Position numbers and translations under genes: made by a program. Shown piece after piece: positions 43,661 to 54,500 of a stretch of 64,000 nucleotides of DNA; position 1 is the stretch's first letter; each line of letters begins with the position of its first letter. The stretch spans positions 35,611 to 99,610 of the forward strand of contig JAPLKT010000041.1 of the NCBI GenBank assembly GCA_026387895.1, written 5' to 3'. Below the pieces are notes generated by a model, which did no database searches, was not told where the DNA came from, and saw nothing but the letters and a program-made list of their open reading frames with translations. This DNA comes from Gemmatimonadota bacterium (lineage in GTDB: Bacteria > Gemmatimonadota > Gemmatimonadetes > Gemmatimonadales > Gemmatimonadaceae).

Positions 43661-46213
43661 ATGTTCGCTCGAACCATCGCCAGTGTATGCGCCCTGGCCC
43701 TGACGGCTGCACAGGCCGTCGCCCAACAGCCTCCAGCGGCCTCTCCGGCCGCTCCGCCCGCCGCGCAGGCTGCCGCGGCAGCTCCCGATGGTGCGGGGCG
43801 CCAGGGGGGCGCTGCAGCGCGTACTGGCCCACGCCCCTATGCGACCGTCGTGCCGTCCCGCGCCCACAGCGAGCGCGGCGGAATCACGGTCCACAAGGTC
43901 GATGACCGGTACCTGTTTGAGGTCCCTGACTCGTTGATGGGGCGCGACTTTCTTTTAGTGAGTCGCATTGCTGGCGTCCCGGCGGGTGCCGGTGGGTTCC
44001 AGTCCGCAGGGAGCTCGCTCAGCGAACGGATGGTACGCTGGGAGCGGGTCACCGATCGCGTGATGCTCAGGAGCATCAGCACGGCGGCCGTGGCCGACGA
44101 CTCACTGCCGATTGCACGCAGTGTGGCACAGAACAACTACGCGCCGATTCTCGCGAGTTTCCCGATCCAAGCGTTTGCCAAAGACAGCAATGCCTATGTG
44201 ATCGACGCGACGGATTTCTTTGCCGGGGACACCCCGGCGTTGTCGGGAGTGAGCGCAGCGGAACGCCGCACATTTGGGGTGCGGCGGTATGATGCTGCGC
44301 GCAGCTATATCACGAGCGTGCGCAGCTTCCCGATCAACATTGAAGTGCGCCACACGCAGACCTTTGACGCGTCGGATCCGCCAGGGGACCGTGGGTCGAG
44401 CACACTGTCGCTCGAGATGCGCCAATCGATGGTGTTGCTGCCCAAGCAGCCCATGAAGTCGCGCAACTTTGATGAACGTGTGGGATTTTTTACCGTGCGT
44501 CGCGTGAACTACGGCCTCGACGTGGAAAAGGCCGGTGAGCAGGAGTTCATCACCCGCTGGCGCTTGGAGCCGAAGGACCCGGCGGCCTACGCTCGCGGCG
44601 AGATGGTGGAGCCAATCAAGCCAATCGTGTATTACATCGACCCCGCCACGCCAACGCGCTGGAAGCGCTACGTGAAGGAAGGCGTGGAGAACTGGCAGAA
44701 GGTGTTCGAGAAAGCGGGTTTCAAGAACGCTATCCTCGCAAAGGAAGCCCCGACGAAAGCGCAGGACCCCGACTGGGATCCGGATGATGCGCGTGTGTCA
44801 ATGGTGCGCTGGGCGGCGAGCCTCGTGCGCAATGCCACGGGACCGCACACCCACGATCCACGCTCTGGCGAGATCATCAACTCCGAGATCACCTGGTATC
44901 ACAACCACATGCGCTCGTATCGCAACTGGTTGATGATGGAGACGGGCGCGGCCAATCCACTGGCACGCTCACTCGATATTCCCGACGAACTCATGGGCGA
45001 GACCATGCGTCAGGTCATCACGCACGAGATCGGCCACGCACTCGGATTGCAGCACAACATGATGGCATCGAGTTCCTTCCCGGTCGATTCGCTCCGCAGC
45101 CCGAGCTTCACCAGCAAGTACGGTGTGAGCGCGACGATCATGGACTACGCGCGTCAGAACTATGTCGCGCAACCAGGCGACGGCCTCAAGCCGGTGGATT
45201 TTATTCGCCGCCTCGGACCCTTCGACGATTTCGCGATCAACTGGGGCTATCGCGTGATCGCCGATGCCAAGACGACCGACGCCGAGAAGCCGACGCTGAA
45301 CCGCTGGCTCACGAACCAGACGGGCCTCTTTCCGTATCGGTATGTGTCGCAAGGCGTCGGCGGGGCTGATCCGCGCAACCAGACCGAAGACCTCGGCGAT
45401 GATGCCGTGAAGGCCACCACCTACGCCGTGGCGAACTACAAGCGCATGATCCCACAGCTGCCCAAGTGGACGGCCACAGCCGGCGAGGATTACGGCGACC
45501 TTGAAGAACTATACACCGAGTCGCTCGGCCGCTTCTTCGGCATGATGGGACATGTGACGACCGTTATTGGCGGAGTGAACGTCGACCTGAAGACGTCGGA
45601 GATGTCTGGCGCCGTGTACACTATTGTGCCGAAGGCCAAGCAGCAGGCGGCGCTCACCTTCCTGAGTCAGACGGTGTTCACGACCCCGGAATGGCTGCAG
45701 CCCAAGGATATTACGTCACGTATCGGACCGTCGAACACGTTGGCGACGCGGCAAGCAGCCGTGGTGACGTCGTTGCTGAGTTCTGCGCGCCTAGCGCGGC
45801 TTGGGGAGTCGGAGAAGTACGACGCGACCAACGCGTATCCGTTGGCCGAGTTTATGTCCGACATCAAGCGCGAGATGTGGGGGAGCATGAGCGCGGGGCC
45901 GGCGCCCGATGTGAATCGTCGCCAGCTGCAGCGCGTGTATGTACAGCGGTTGGGTGCGCTGGTGAATCCGCCGGCCGCTCCATCTGGGGGCCCTGGCGGG
46001 GCAGGGGGCGCTGCCGCAGCACCACGTATCTTCCCGTTCGTGACGGCGCAGAATGTGGAGCGGAGCGACGTGCCGGCCCTCGCCCGCGCGCAGCTACGCG
46101 AGATCCAGCGTGAGGCAGTTACCGCAGCGGGAACAGCGAAGGGCGCCGTGGCGCGTGCGCACTGGGCGGATATTGCGGACCGCGTGAAGGAGATTCTCGA
46201 GCCCAAGAAGTAG
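43661..46213 (+). CDS. Secreted zinc metalloprotease, metzincin with DUF5117-type N-terminus
   Basis: It has 850 residues. The signal peptide ends in AVAQQ. The N-terminal half fits DUF5117/DUF5118 (GRDFLLVSRIAGVPAG, ILASFPIQAFAKDSNAYVIDATDFF). The protease domain has the full metzincin motif HEIGHALGLQH (455-465), with three His ligands and the catalytic Glu, and a Met-turn at Met494 (IMDYARQNY). It probably degrades proteins outside the cell. It is the only gene between its own promoter and the 46232 terminator, so it is likely monocistronic. Confidence 0.92.
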   Translation: MFARTIASVCALALTAAQAVAQQPPAASPAAPPAAQAAAAAPDGAGRQGGAAARTGPRPYATVVPSRAHSERGGITVHKVDDRYLFEVPDSLMGRDFLLVSRIAGVPAGAGGFQSAGSSLSERMVRWERVTDRVMLRSISTAAVADDSLPIARSVAQNNYAPILASFPIQAFAKDSNAYVIDATDFFAGDTPALSGVSAAERRTFGVRRYDAARSYITSVRSFPINIEVRHTQTFDASDPPGDRGSSTLSLEMRQSMVLLPKQPMKSRNFDERVGFFTVRRVNYGLDVEKAGEQEFITRWRLEPKDPAAYARGEMVEPIKPIVYYIDPATPTRWKRYVKEGVENWQKVFEKAGFKNAILAKEAPTKAQDPDWDPDDARVSMVRWAASLVRNATGPHTHDPRSGEIINSEITWYHNHMRSYRNWLMMETGAANPLARSLDIPDELMGETMRQVITHEIGHALGLQHNMMASSSFPVDSLRSPSFTSKYGVSATIMDYARQNYVAQPGDGLKPVDFIRRLGPFDDFAINWGYRVIADAKTTDAEKPTLNRWLTNQTGLFPYRYVSQGVGGADPRNQTEDLGDDAVKATTYAVANYKRMIPQLPKWTATAGEDYGDLEELYTESLGRFFGMMGHVTTVIGGVNVDLKTSEMSGAVYTIVPKAKQQAALTFLSQTVFTTPEWLQPKDITSRIGPSNTLATRQAAVVTSLLSSARLARLGESEKYDATNAYPLAEFMSDIKREMWGSMSAGPAPDVNRRQLQRVYVQRLGALVNPPAAPSGGPGGAGGAAAAPRIFPFVTAQNVERSDVPALARAQLREIQREAVTAAGTAKGAVARAHWADIADRVKEILEPKK

Positions 46214-46231
46214 CCAGCGCTTTTCCAATAC

Positions 46232-46268
46232 AAAGCGGCCCCCACCGGATGACGGTGGGGGCCGCTTT
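46232..46268. terminator. Bidirectional terminator between convergent genes
   Basis: A perfect 16-bp stem (46232-46247 with 46253-46268), loop GATGA, begins with AAA and ends with TTT. It lies between the convergent metzincin and spermidine-synthase-like genes, so it may stop both transcripts. Confidence 0.8.
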
Positions 46269-46284
46269 CGTTGGATGCGAGTGT

Positions 46285-48750
46285 CTACTGTCGGGCGTCG
46301 CGAGCGGAGCGAAGCTTGGCGATCGTGGAGTCCGCACCAACGAACAATCCGGGCGTCCACTTTCCGTTGCGCAGTACGTCGCGGTAGATCGACGCCTGCT
46401 CGTAGGCGTTGACGCCAAGCCCGGCCAAGTACTGCAGGCGCAGGTTCTTGTCGCGGTTGACCTCAGCGTTGGCGAGGTAGCCCTGCATGTCCTGCGCGCG
46501 ACCGGCGAAGGTCGAGAGGAGGTCGATGGCCGAGTTCATGCCAATCTCGCGAAGCGACTGCTTGACGATAGCGAACTCCGGGCGGTCGGGGCGGGCCTGC
46601 ACGTCATCGACGTTGATCGGCTCCGGCTTGAGCTGGCCGACAAGCACCATATCGTAGCCCTGACCGTTGTAGGTGTTGCCGAACACCATGGCGTCGGGGA
46701 AGGCCTCGAAGAAGGTGGCCATCTCGCTTTTCACTGCCGGCGTGCCACTCTCGTAGAGCTGCACGAAGACCGTGACGATGCCGCCAGGGTTCAGATGGCG
46801 CTTGGCCTCCTCCCAGAACTCCTTGGAGTAGAGCGACGCGGCACCCTTCACCCACGGGTCGAACGGATCGCTGGTGATCGCGTCGAATTTCTCGTGCGTG
46901 GTCAGGAGGAAGTGGCGCGCATCGTCGATTTGCACGTGCGTCTTCGGGTTGCGCACCACGTTGTAGTTGTGCTCGCCGAACAGCTCACTCACCACCTTGG
47001 GCACGAGTGGCTCGATCTCAGCGATGGTGAGTTTCTGCACCATGGGGCTGATGCTGACCGCGCCAGCGGTGACACCGGCGCCGCAGCCGATGTTCATCAC
47101 GCTCTTCGGATCTTTCGTGAGGAGCGTGGTGAGGTGTCCGAGCATGCGTTGGAGTCGCATATCCTGCGGCTCGCTCGAGGCCTGCACCTTGCCCGCGTTG
47201 TGATAATTGCGGACGCCGTTCGACAGTTCGGAGACGGCCATCGAGGAGTTCATCCCCTCGCCAACGAACAACCAGTTGCCGTGCGCGTTCACGTACGTCG
47301 CGCTGTAGCGGCCGTAGCCAACCAGCAGCGCGGGCACCGGGATTACGGTACGGCCGATGTAGATCGCGAGTGCGACCACACCGGCGGCACTCACGAGATT
47401 GCGGGGAGCGAGCGTAAATCCAGTTTCGCCCTCACTGCGGATCGTGGCAATGAGCACGAGCGACGCAAGCGCCGCCATTCCCATCAACACCTGCTGCGAA
47501 TGCTGCGTGCCGATAGCGGCAATCATCCACAGGCTGGCGACGAGCGCGCCGAAGATCGCTCCCACGGTGTTCGCGGCGTACACGGTGCCCACGAGACGCG
47601 CCGGATCATCCCCGCGCTCGGCGACACTCGCGAGTGCGAGCGGGAAGCTGGCGCCCCACAGGATCGCGGCCGGGAGCACCGCCCAGAGGCAGCGCAGGAA
47701 GTCGACCGGGAACTGGAACCAGGGCGAGATCGCAAGCTGCGGATTGATCGGCCAATACATCAGCGTCTGCGTTTCGCTGTAGGCGGCCCAGCCGATGGCG
47801 AGCACGATGAGTGCCTGAACCCCCGCAAGTATCACGCGCGGGCGCGAGCTGCTGCGCGCGATCACGGCGCCGAGGCTGCTGCCGATACCGAGGCCGACGA
47901 GCACCGCGGCGAGAATCATCGAGAAGGTGTAGGTCGTGCCACCCAGGAGCAGCGTGAGCAAGCGCGTCCAAATGACTTCGGCAGCGAGAGCTGTAGCGCC
48001 AGATAGTGCGATGGCGATGTAGACCGGCGTGCTGCCGGCGGGGCGGTGGATCAGTGGAGCGGCGGCTTCGCTGGCCGCGTCGAATGCTGGCGTCGTGCGT
48101 GGGTTGGCGGTCGCGATTGCCCAGCCCACAAAGGCCACGAGGGCATTGAGTGCCGCGGCGACATAGGTAGCCGTGGCGCCGTCGTATACGCGCAGCAGAT
48201 AGAACCCGGTGAACAGGCAGCCAAAGACGGCGCCGGCGATGTTGCCGCCGTAGAAGAAGCCAAGCCAGCTCACACCGGTCGGCGTCGTCTCGACCCAGCG
48301 CGCGACCGCGGGAAGGGTGGCACCCATGAGAATCGTGGGAACCGCGAGGAACAGCGCGCAGAACAGTCCACGAAGAAGCAGCCCGCTGATGCCAGGGCCA
48401 CCAATCGAGGTGTAGAGCCCGCCAGCATGCGGCAGAATAAACAGAATCAGAAGTCCGGAGATCCCGATACCCGCCTCAAGTTTCGCATAGACCTTGAGCG
48501 GGTGTTCGTTTGACTTCACGAATCGCGGGAGCAGCAGGCTCCCCAAGCACATCCCACCCATAAAGGTGCCGAGTACGGCGCCTAGGGAGATCGCCGAGGA
48601 GCCGACAATCAGGGAGAGTTCTTGGTACCAGACAATCTCGTAGATCAGGGCCGCGCAGCCGCTCCCAATAAAGAGGAGAATCAGCAGCGGGAGGAATCGG
48701 GGGGACTCGGCGGCGGCGTCGCGCGGGGAGCCCTGCTTTCTGCTCTTCAT
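46285..48750 (-). CDS. Fused multi-TM transporter-like and spermidine-synthase-like protein
   Basis: It has 821 residues from ATG 48750; ATG 48786 is an alternative. Residues 1 to about 530 hold some ten or more membrane helices of MFS-like type, with short charged loops. The C-terminal part has a Rossmann methyltransferase/aminopropyltransferase fold: MNIGCGAGVTAGAVS, TIAEIEPLVPKVV, DDARHFLLTT and DAITSDPFDPWV. Such fusions exist in many bacteria; the polyamine activity is unproven, and several polyamine-contact residues cannot be judged by eye. It lies alone between the terminator and the ABC promoter region. Confidence 0.88.
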   Translation of the reverse strand: MKSRKQGSPRDAAAESPRFLPLLILLFIGSGCAALIYEIVWYQELSLIVGSSAISLGAVLGTFMGGMCLGSLLLPRFVKSNEHPLKVYAKLEAGIGISGLLILFILPHAGGLYTSIGGPGISGLLLRGLFCALFLAVPTILMGATLPAVARWVETTPTGVSWLGFFYGGNIAGAVFGCLFTGFYLLRVYDGATATYVAAALNALVAFVGWAIATANPRTTPAFDAASEAAAPLIHRPAGSTPVYIAIALSGATALAAEVIWTRLLTLLLGGTTYTFSMILAAVLVGLGIGSSLGAVIARSSSRPRVILAGVQALIVLAIGWAAYSETQTLMYWPINPQLAISPWFQFPVDFLRCLWAVLPAAILWGASFPLALASVAERGDDPARLVGTVYAANTVGAIFGALVASLWMIAAIGTQHSQQVLMGMAALASLVLIATIRSEGETGFTLAPRNLVSAAGVVALAIYIGRTVIPVPALLVGYGRYSATYVNAHGNWLFVGEGMNSSMAVSELSNGVRNYHNAGKVQASSEPQDMRLQRMLGHLTTLLTKDPKSVMNIGCGAGVTAGAVSISPMVQKLTIAEIEPLVPKVVSELFGEHNYNVVRNPKTHVQIDDARHFLLTTHEKFDAITSDPFDPWVKGAASLYSKEFWEEAKRHLNPGGIVTVFVQLYESGTPAVKSEMATFFEAFPDAMVFGNTYNGQGYDMVLVGQLKPEPINVDDVQARPDRPEFAIVKQSLREIGMNSAIDLLSTFAGRAQDMQGYLANAEVNRDKNLRLQYLAGLGVNAYEQASIYRDVLRNGKWTPGLFVGADSTIAKLRSARDARQ

Positions 48751-48916
48751 GGCACCAGGGAAGATGTGAACGGCAGCACTTACCATATAGACGCATCGCC
48801 CCCGGCGGATGTTGTCGTCGGACGGGGCGGGCGGGTGGAAGCTGGAGGGCGGTGCACCCCCTCGCAAGCCGAGGCGGCCGACCTGCGGCGCGCGCGCCAA
48901 CACACGGGTGCAGGGA

Positions 48917-48945
48917 TTGGCGCCTCCGGCTCCAGTTCGTACCTT
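48917..48945 (+). promoter_or_regulatory. Candidate promoter of the ABC transporter operon
   Basis: TTGGCG (48917-48922), 17 bases, TACCTT (48940-48945). The start codon at 48992 lies about 40 bases after the predicted transcript start. No strong Shine-Dalgarno is visible. The region 48751-48991 holds no other gene. Confidence 0.55.
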
Positions 48946-48991
48946 CTAAGCAACCTCGGCCCAATGATATGCGCGAACCCCGTCAACACCG

Positions 48992-49735
48992 ATGATCGCC
49001 GTTCGACAGCTGCGAAAACATTACGGCACCTTCACTGCCGTGAATGGGATCGACTTTGAGGTCCAGCCAGGAGAAGTCCTCGGACTTGTTGGTCCGAACG
49101 GGGCGGGGAAGACCACCACGCTGCGCTGTCTCGCGGGGATCATCGCCCCTTCAAGCGGTAGCGTCGAGATTTGCGGGCACGATATCCAGCGCGACGGAGT
49201 CGCGGCCAAGCGCGGGCTCGCGTTTATCCCCGACGAGCCGGCCCTCTTCGACTATCTGACCGTTGAGGAGCATCTGCGTTTTATTGCGCGGCTCTACGGC
49301 GTCACCGACGCTGAGCAGCGTATCGCGCCGCTACTTGGCGAACTCGAACTTTCGGAGAAACGCACCACGCTTCCTGGAGAGCTCTCGCGCGGCATGCGCC
49401 AGAAGCTCGCGATTGCCTGCGGGCTGCTGCACGACCCCAACGTGCTCGTGCTCGATGAGCCACTCACCGGTCTCGACCCTGGCGGCATGCGTCGCATGCG
49501 CGCGACCATCGTTGCACGTGCGGCGGCAGGGACGTCGGTCATCCTGAGTTCGCACCTGCTCACATTGGTCGAGGAACTTTGCACGAAGCTGCTGGTGATT
49601 CGGCGCGGTGAGTGCGTCGCCTATGGCACGCTGCCGCAGATTGTCGAGACGCATCCGGAGCTTGCGGGGCTCTCGCTCGAAGAGGTGTTCCTCGCGCTCA
49701 CCGGAGATGGTCAGTCTCGCGACATGAGCACGTGA
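48992..49735 (+). CDS. ABC transporter ATP-binding protein
   Basis: It has 247 residues. Walker A GPNGAGKTTT, Q-loop region, signature ELSRGMRQK, Walker B VLVLDEPLTGLD and H-loop SSHLL are all present. The signature LSRGM is typical of DrrA/NatA-type ABC-2 systems. It drives the membrane protein encoded downstream, whose start overlaps by four bases. The substrate is not evident. Confidence 0.95.
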   Translation: MIAVRQLRKHYGTFTAVNGIDFEVQPGEVLGLVGPNGAGKTTTLRCLAGIIAPSSGSVEICGHDIQRDGVAAKRGLAFIPDEPALFDYLTVEEHLRFIARLYGVTDAEQRIAPLLGELELSEKRTTLPGELSRGMRQKLAIACGLLHDPNVLVLDEPLTGLDPGGMRRMRATIVARAAAGTSVILSSHLLTLVEELCTKLLVIRRGECVAYGTLPQIVETHPELAGLSLEEVFLALTGDGQSRDMST

Positions 49736-51441
49736 TTCACGCCTTCGCGTATCTGATCCGCACGAGCATACGGAACCGACTCGCCAGTCAGGCGCGTCGG
49801 TTGCGCCAGCCCGTGTACGCATTGGCCGCGCTGTGTGGGCTGGCCTATTTCTGGTTTGTGTATTTCCGGCGCGACGCGAGCGGTCGCGCAGGAGCGCCCG
49901 TCTTTTCCACTGAGATAGGCGCCTTTGTTCCGTTGCTGATTCTGCTCTATCTCGCTTGGGCTTGGGTGTTCGGCGCCGACAAAACCGCGCTCGCCTTTAC
50001 CCCCGCCGAGGTCTCGTTTCTGTTTCCCGCGCCGGTCACGCGACGGCAGCTGATCTGGTTCAAACTTGCACGCGGGCAAGTCCAGATTCTGCTCACGGCC
50101 ACGCTCTGGGTGGCGCTTTTTCACAAAGGGGCGGAGACGCTGTCGCCGGTTCTGCGCGTCGTGGGATTCGTCATCTTCTTGTCGACGCTGAATCTGCACC
50201 GGCTTGGCGTGGCACTCGCGCACGCGTCGTCGACGGAGCATGGCTGGCGAGGGGCGCGGCGTCATGCGCTGCCAATCGTAGTGCTCAGCGCGATTGCCGC
50301 CGCGACCACGTGGGGATTGTGGCATGCGGTTGCTGCGGCGTGGGCGATGCGAGAAGTGAGCGATGGACTGAGGCTCGTGTCGCTGGCACTGCAAACCGGC
50401 CCCGTGAGCATGGCGTTGTGGCCCATCCGTGCAACGATCGGCGTTGCGTTCGCCGAAACCGCCTCCCAGTGGGTGCAGGCGCTTCCGGCCGCGCTCGCCG
50501 TTCTCTTGGTGAACCTTGTCTGGGTGGCGCGGGCGGATCACGCCTTTGAGGAATCGGCGGCGGAGGCATCCGCTATTCAGGCACGGAGAATCGCGGCGAT
50601 GCGCGCGCGCCGGACTGGCGGAGTGACTCTCGCCCCCAAGGTCAATGCAACCCGCACCATCCCGCTCGCGCCGCGCGGGAGTCCGTGGGTCGCAATCGTG
50701 TGGAAGAACTTCATGTCACTGATGCGAAGCGGCGGACTTCAGACGGTGTTGTGGCCCGGGGTGATTGCGATCGGTGTGGCGATTGGCTTCTCGGAACGGT
50801 CCGAGGTCACCGCGAAAATGCTCGTGGCATTGATGCCGTTCCTCGCGGTTATGCTCGCGTTCTTCGCGCCCATGTTCACGCGCAACGATTTGCGAGCGGA
50901 CCTCCTGCATCTCCCGATGCTCAAAACGTTGCCGCTGAATGGACGCCAGATTGTGATGGCGCAGGTCTTGGGAGGGGCCCTTCCCGTGGCACTCGGGCAG
51001 GCACTCCTCGTGGTTGCCGCGGTGATTGCCAACGGGAACACGGGAACCGAGAAGTCGGTCCCGCTCTGGCTGATGTCGGGATTCGCGGTCGCATCCCCCG
51101 TGGTGCTCATCGCGCTCAATGCGGCCAACTTTGCGATTCACGATGGCATCGCCCTGCTGTTTCCGGCCTGGGTCCGGCTTGGTTCGGGTGGTCCCGGCGG
51201 CATTGAGACCATGGGCCTGGGGATCCTGACCTTCCTTGCGGTGGCGGTGGCGCTCCTGCTCCTCCTGATCGTCCCGGCCGCGGTCGGCGTGGGTGTCTAC
51301 TTTGGCATCGGCGCGCACCACGTGATGGCCCTCGTGGCGGGGCTTGCGCTGGGTTCGGTGCTCCTCGGCGGCGAGGTTTGGCTGTTCATCGCCGCCCTTG
51401 GGCGGGCCTTTGAGCGTGTGGAGCCGACGCAAGTCGCCTAG
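49732..51441 (+). CDS. ABC-type exporter membrane subunit (ABC-2-like)
   Basis: It has 569 residues from GTG 49732. An upstream in-frame start lies antisense to nothing but inside the ATPase gene and is not needed. About ten hydrophobic helices alternate with short loops (LYLAWAWVFGADKTALAF, LVALMPFLAVMLAFFAPMF). A soluble charged loop lies near 280-310 (FEESAAEASAIQARRIAAMRARR). It resembles putative ABC exporter proteins of the ABC-2 class. Overlap with the ATPase gene makes it the cognate permease. Confidence 0.85.
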   Translation: MIHAFAYLIRTSIRNRLASQARRLRQPVYALAALCGLAYFWFVYFRRDASGRAGAPVFSTEIGAFVPLLILLYLAWAWVFGADKTALAFTPAEVSFLFPAPVTRRQLIWFKLARGQVQILLTATLWVALFHKGAETLSPVLRVVGFVIFLSTLNLHRLGVALAHASSTEHGWRGARRHALPIVVLSAIAAATTWGLWHAVAAAWAMREVSDGLRLVSLALQTGPVSMALWPIRATIGVAFAETASQWVQALPAALAVLLVNLVWVARADHAFEESAAEASAIQARRIAAMRARRTGGVTLAPKVNATRTIPLAPRGSPWVAIVWKNFMSLMRSGGLQTVLWPGVIAIGVAIGFSERSEVTAKMLVALMPFLAVMLAFFAPMFTRNDLRADLLHLPMLKTLPLNGRQIVMAQVLGGALPVALGQALLVVAAVIANGNTGTEKSVPLWLMSGFAVASPVVLIALNAANFAIHDGIALLFPAWVRLGSGGPGGIETMGLGILTFLAVAVALLLLLIVPAAVGVGVYFGIGAHHVMALVAGLALGSVLLGGEVWLFIAALGRAFERVEPTQVA

Positions 51442-51544
51442 CCCTGAGCCACGCACGGTGGCAATTTTTCTCAAGGTCCGCGCCGTCGAACTCCGTCGGC
51501 GCGCCACGAAGCACCATGACATTCCATCGAACTGAGGCATTCGC

Positions 51545-54500
51545 ATGCGCGGAATGCACCTGAACGTCGCTCGCCGGCTCCTGCTCTGGTCGCTTGTCGC
51601 GACCGCCTCGCTCACTGCACAGGGCCGCGGCGGCCGAGGCCAAGCGCCTCCACCACCGCCAATGCAGTTCCAACTGCTCGGTCCTTCGGCGGGCGGCCGT
51701 GTCTCCGCTGTGACCGGCGTGCCGGGTGACCTGCGCACGTGGTACGTGGGCGGCGCCTCCGGTGGCGTGTGGAAGAGCACCGACGACGGCAACACCTTTA
51801 CACCGATCTTCGACAAGCAGAGCGCTCAAGCAATCGGCGCGCTCGCTGTAGCCCCCAGCGACCCGAATCAGGTCTGGGCGGGGACCGGTGAAGCCTGGGC
51901 GATTCGCGATGCCGACGTCGTAGGCGATGGCATCTACAAGTCCACCGACGCCGGTGCCACCTGGACCAACATGGGGCTCGCCGAAGTGGGCCGTATTGGC
52001 CGCGTGATTGTGCATCCGACGAATCCGAATGTGGTGTACGTCTGCGCCCTTGGGCGCGCGACTGGGCCGCAAGCCGAACGCGGTGTGTATCGCACCGACG
52101 ACGGCGGCAAGACGTGGAAGTTGTCGCTTCACGTGAATGACGACACCGGCTGCTCGGGGCTCTCGCTCGACCAGAAAGACCCGAACACGCTCGTCGCGGG
52201 GATGTGGCAGGTCGTGATGAAGACGTACTCCATGACCAGTGGCGGCCCGTCGAGTGCGATTTATATCACGCACGATGCCGGCGTGAACTGGACGAAGGTC
52301 GTCCACACCGGACTCCCCAAGTCGCCGGTTGGAAAGATTGACGTGGCAATCGCTCCATCAGATTCGAAGCGCATCTATGCGCTGATTCAGACCGACGGCC
52401 AAGGTTCTGTCTGGCGTTCCGATGATGGCGGTCTCGTGTGGAAGGTCGTGAGCTGGGCCCGCCCGTTGATTGGGCGTGCCGGCTACTACATCAAGATCAT
52501 GGTGTCGCCCACAGACCCGAACGAAGTCTTGATCGCCAACAGTAGCTTTTTCCGCTCCACCGACGGCGGCGCAAACTTCGCCACCACGAACTGGGGCGGC
52601 GACAATCACGACATCTGGTGGGATCCCAAGAATGCGGATCACTTTGGGCTCACCAACGACTTGAACGCTCGCTTTACCAGCGATCACGGTCGCACTTGGA
52701 TTCAGGCCACGCTCCCCGTGGCGCAGATGTACCACGTGGCGATTGATCAGCAGGCGCCGTATTGGGTCTACGGCAATCGTCAGGACAACACCACCATGCG
52801 TGGGCCGAGCAACGCGCCAGAAGCGCCGCCAGCCACGGGCGGTCGTGCGGCCAACTCGGTGTTCGGCGGCGGTGGTGGCGGTGGTGGCCGCGGTGGCTTC
52901 GGTGGAGGATTCACGACCTGGGACCACGCGATCGGCGGATGCGAATCGGGCTTTGTGTTGCCCGACATCACCAATCCGGATATCGTCTGGGCTACCTGCT
53001 ACGGCAACACGGTCACGCGCTACGACGCCAAGACCAAGCTCGCGCGCTCGGTGAGCCCGTGGCAGCATACGCTCGACTCGCCGCCAAATGCGAGCAAGTA
53101 TCGCTGTCACTGGACCCCGCCGCTCGCCATTGATCCGTTCGACCACAACACCGTGTACTACGGCTGTCAGGTCATTTTCAAAACAACGACCGCGGGGCAG
53201 AGCTGGAGCGTCATCAGCCCGGATCTCTCGCTGAACGATCCGCGCTATGTGGTGCCCTCAGGCGGGCTTATCGGTGATAACTTGGGTCAGTTCTATGGCT
53301 CGCTCGTGTTCGCGATCGCGCCGAGCGAAATCCAGCGCAACCTGATCTGGGCCGGCACCAACGACGGTCAGCTCTGGGTCACGCGCGACGGTGGCGGCAA
53401 GTGGACCAATGTGTCCAAGAACATGCCGGGCCTTCCACCGATGGGAACCGTGCGCAAGATCGAACCCTCGCACTTTGATCCAGGCACTGCCTACGCAGCC
53501 ATCGATCTGCACATGATGGACGACCGCGCGCCGTACCTCTACAAGACCACGGATTTCGGTGCGTCCTGGACCAAGATCAGTGGTGGTCTCCCGAACAAGG
53601 GACCACTCGGCTACCTCATGAGCGTCGCCGAAAATCCCAACAAGAAGGGGATGCTGTTCGCTGGCACCGGGAACGCGTTCCATTACTCGATGGATGACGG
53701 CCTGACCTGGACGCAGTTCCAGGAAGGGCTCCCCGCGAGTCCTGTGTCGTGGATTGTGGTGGCCAAGCAGGCACACGATGTCGTTGTGTCGACGTATGGT
53801 CGCGGGATCTTCGTGTTGCGCGACATCACCACGCTCGAGCAGAAGGCGAACGTAGCGGCCGACGCTGCGGTGCATCTCTTTGCGCCGCATTCGGCGTACC
53901 GTGAGCCGCGCGGCGGAAGTGCGGTCATCCGCTACCAACTCAAGGCTGCGCCTGTGGATTCCGTGAAGGATTCCCTGACCGTAGAGATTCTTGATGCGAA
54001 GGGCGCGGTGGTGCGCACCATTCGCACCTGGGCGCGCGCCGGCCTGAATCAGGCAACATGGGATCTGCGCTACGACTCACCCAAGCAGGTCGAGATGCGC
54101 ACGATTTCGCCGAGTAATCCCAAGATTTGGGACGACCCGCGGTTCAAGGGAAAGAAGACCCGCCCCGTGGATCACTGGGGCATTCAGGGCGCGCAGACCG
54201 CGGGCCCGCTCGCGGTGCCCGGCGACTACACGGTACGGTTGATCGCGGCGGGCCAGCGTTTGCAGCAACCGCTGAAAGTGCTAAAAGATCCGATTATGGA
54301 GTCGAGCGATGCGGATCTTGCGGCGAGCCTAGCCGCACAGGTTCGCGTGCGCGATGCCATGAACGAATCGTCGGCGATTGCAAATGAGATTGAAGTGATG
54401 CGCAAGCGCATCGAGGACCAGCTCGCAACGGATACCGTGCCCGCTTCAGCGAAAGCGGCACTTGCTGACATGGAAAAGAAGTTGCTCGCCGTCGAGCTCA

